DNA from: CAWHHZ01 sp963829355
GTDB lineage: Bacteria > Acidobacteriota > Thermoanaerobaculia > Gp7-AA8 > JAHWKK01
Direction of reading: 5' to 3'
Assembly: GCA_963829355.1 (NCBI GenBank)
Contig: CAWHHZ010000021.1
Span: 62,001 to 126,000 of the forward strand
DNA: 64,000 nt
Positions 63,321 to 64,000 of this stretch are shown piece after piece. The notes beneath the pieces are model-generated. The model saw nothing but the letters and a program-made list of their open reading frames with translations, was not told where the DNA came from and did no database searches. The stretch's first letter is position 1. Each line of letters begins with the position of its first letter. The position numbers were made by a program, and so were the translations under genes.

Positions 63321-64000
63321 TGCGCGGATAGCAGTGTGCGGGCTCGGTGTGATCGGGCCCGGCGCAATCGGCATCGACGCACTCCGGACGGTGCTTCGTG
63401 ACGGAAAGACGCTCGCCACAACGATCGATCGCTTCGACACGTCCGAGTTTGCTTCGAAGACCGGAGCGTTCGTGACCACTTTCTCCCCGAAGGAGTTCAT
63501 TTCGGCGGGCAAGATGCGCCGGATGAACCAGCTCTCGCGATTTGGCGTCGCGAGCGCGCAGATGGCCATCTCCGACGCGGGAGCTGATTCGACGTTCCCC
63601 GGCTGGGAGAGCGGTGGCGTCGCCATCGGAACGATGTTCGGCCCCGTCGAGACGTCGGTGAAGTATCTCGACGAGTACCGGGAGAAGGGCCCTGCTCTCG
63701 CTCCGCCGCAGCTCTTTGCCGAGTCGGTTGCGAATGCGCCGGGAAGCCACATCGCCATCCATTTCGGTTTGCGTGGCTTCAATCTGACTTTCACCCAGCG
63801 CGAAGGCTCAGCGATGACGGCGATGACCGCTGCTGCAATGCAGATCGCGAAGGGAAGCGCGGCCCTCGCTCTTGCCGGCGGCGTCGACGAGATCAACGAG
63901 ATCACCTACGGCATCTATGATCGGATCGGTGCTCTCGCACACGAGAGCGGCGGCCAGCCCGAGATGGCGAGGCCGTTCGACGCGAAGCGGAACGGGCTCG
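63310..64000 (+). CDS. KS-beta / chain-length-factor-like ketosynthase homologue, cut at the right edge
   Basis: ATG 63310 overlaps the KS-alpha gene. 230 residues are visible: RIAVCGLGVIGPGAIGIDALRTVL, SKTGAFVTTFSPKEFISAGKMRRMNQLSRFGVASAQMAISDAG, GTMFGPVETSVKYLDEY. The nucleophile position is FTQREGS: Gln163 stands where KS-alpha has Cys, as in chain-length factors. LAGGVDEINE follows. It should pair with the KS-alpha and set chain length. The C-terminal half and any further genes are beyond the window. Confidence 0.93.
   Translation, partial: MASDARIAVCGLGVIGPGAIGIDALRTVLRDGKTLATTIDRFDTSEFASKTGAFVTTFSPKEFISAGKMRRMNQLSRFGVASAQMAISDAGADSTFPGWESGGVAIGTMFGPVETSVKYLDEYREKGPALAPPQLFAESVANAPGSHIAIHFGLRGFNLTFTQREGSAMTAMTAAAMQIAKGSAALALAGGVDEINEITYGIYDRIGALAHESGGQPEMARPFDAKRNGL

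Overview
The window is about 64 kb of GC-rich bacterial chromosome with compact operons on both strands, and it reads as core genome plus some accessory loci. The gene mix points to a Gram-negative, didermic bacterium: a TolC/MFP/RND pump, several lipoproteins, SecA with a zinc tail, a CarD regulator, a MXAN_5187-type protein, methylmalonyl-CoA epimerase and SelA. My best guess is Acidobacteriota or a neighbouring phylum. This is inference; no rRNA or tRNA gene was seen to settle it.

Layout. 1-1.6 kb: phospholipid synthesis (pssA, psd) and a DUF465 protein. 1.8-8.1 kb: a broken PAP2 phosphatase, a DUF4097 protein, ribosomal protein L25, a beta-propeller lipoprotein with a TlpA thioredoxin, and an SDR. 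8.2-18.4 kb: a membrane SpoIIE-type phosphatase, a glycosyltransferase, a MobA-MoaC fusion, a lipoprotein, PepA, an NtrC-type regulator and a ThrE-type exporter. 18.7-25.5 kb: PEBP, riboswitch-controlled ThiC, an exported JAMM protein, MgtE and a DDAH-like hydrolase. 25.8-35.8 kb: an IPMDH-like enzyme, LD-carboxypeptidase, an APC permease, an adenylate cyclase, rhodanese, hemerythrin, SelA, a TPR lipoprotein and CarD. 36-44 kb: deoA-deoB, queC-queE, mce and tyrA. 44-50 kb: an autoregulated TetR-TolC-MFP-RND efflux operon. 50-56 kb: a membrane phosphatase-superfamily protein, secA and a DUF368 lipid-carrier transporter. 56-64 kb: a flavin halogenase-like enzyme, a HigBA module, a V4R-like protein, and the start of a type II polyketide/aryl-polyene-like cluster (adenylating ligase, ACP, dehydratase, KS-alpha, Cys-to-Gln KS-beta) that runs off the right edge.

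Two features stand out across the window. First, at least eleven genes carry one or two single-base frameshifts although their protein sequence continues perfectly in another frame. This includes rplY and selA, so base-call or assembly indels are the likeliest cause. Second, the intergenic spaces are full of palindromic DNA of several kinds: about 13 nested GTCATCCTGAG/GTCATTCCGA elements, short-unit tandem arrays (7-9 bp) that recur in inverted orientation, hairpins with changing stems but a near-constant YCC/GGR loop, and two MITE-like inverted-repeat elements. These structures, plus the KS-alpha/KS-beta cluster, are the best candidates for new biology here.
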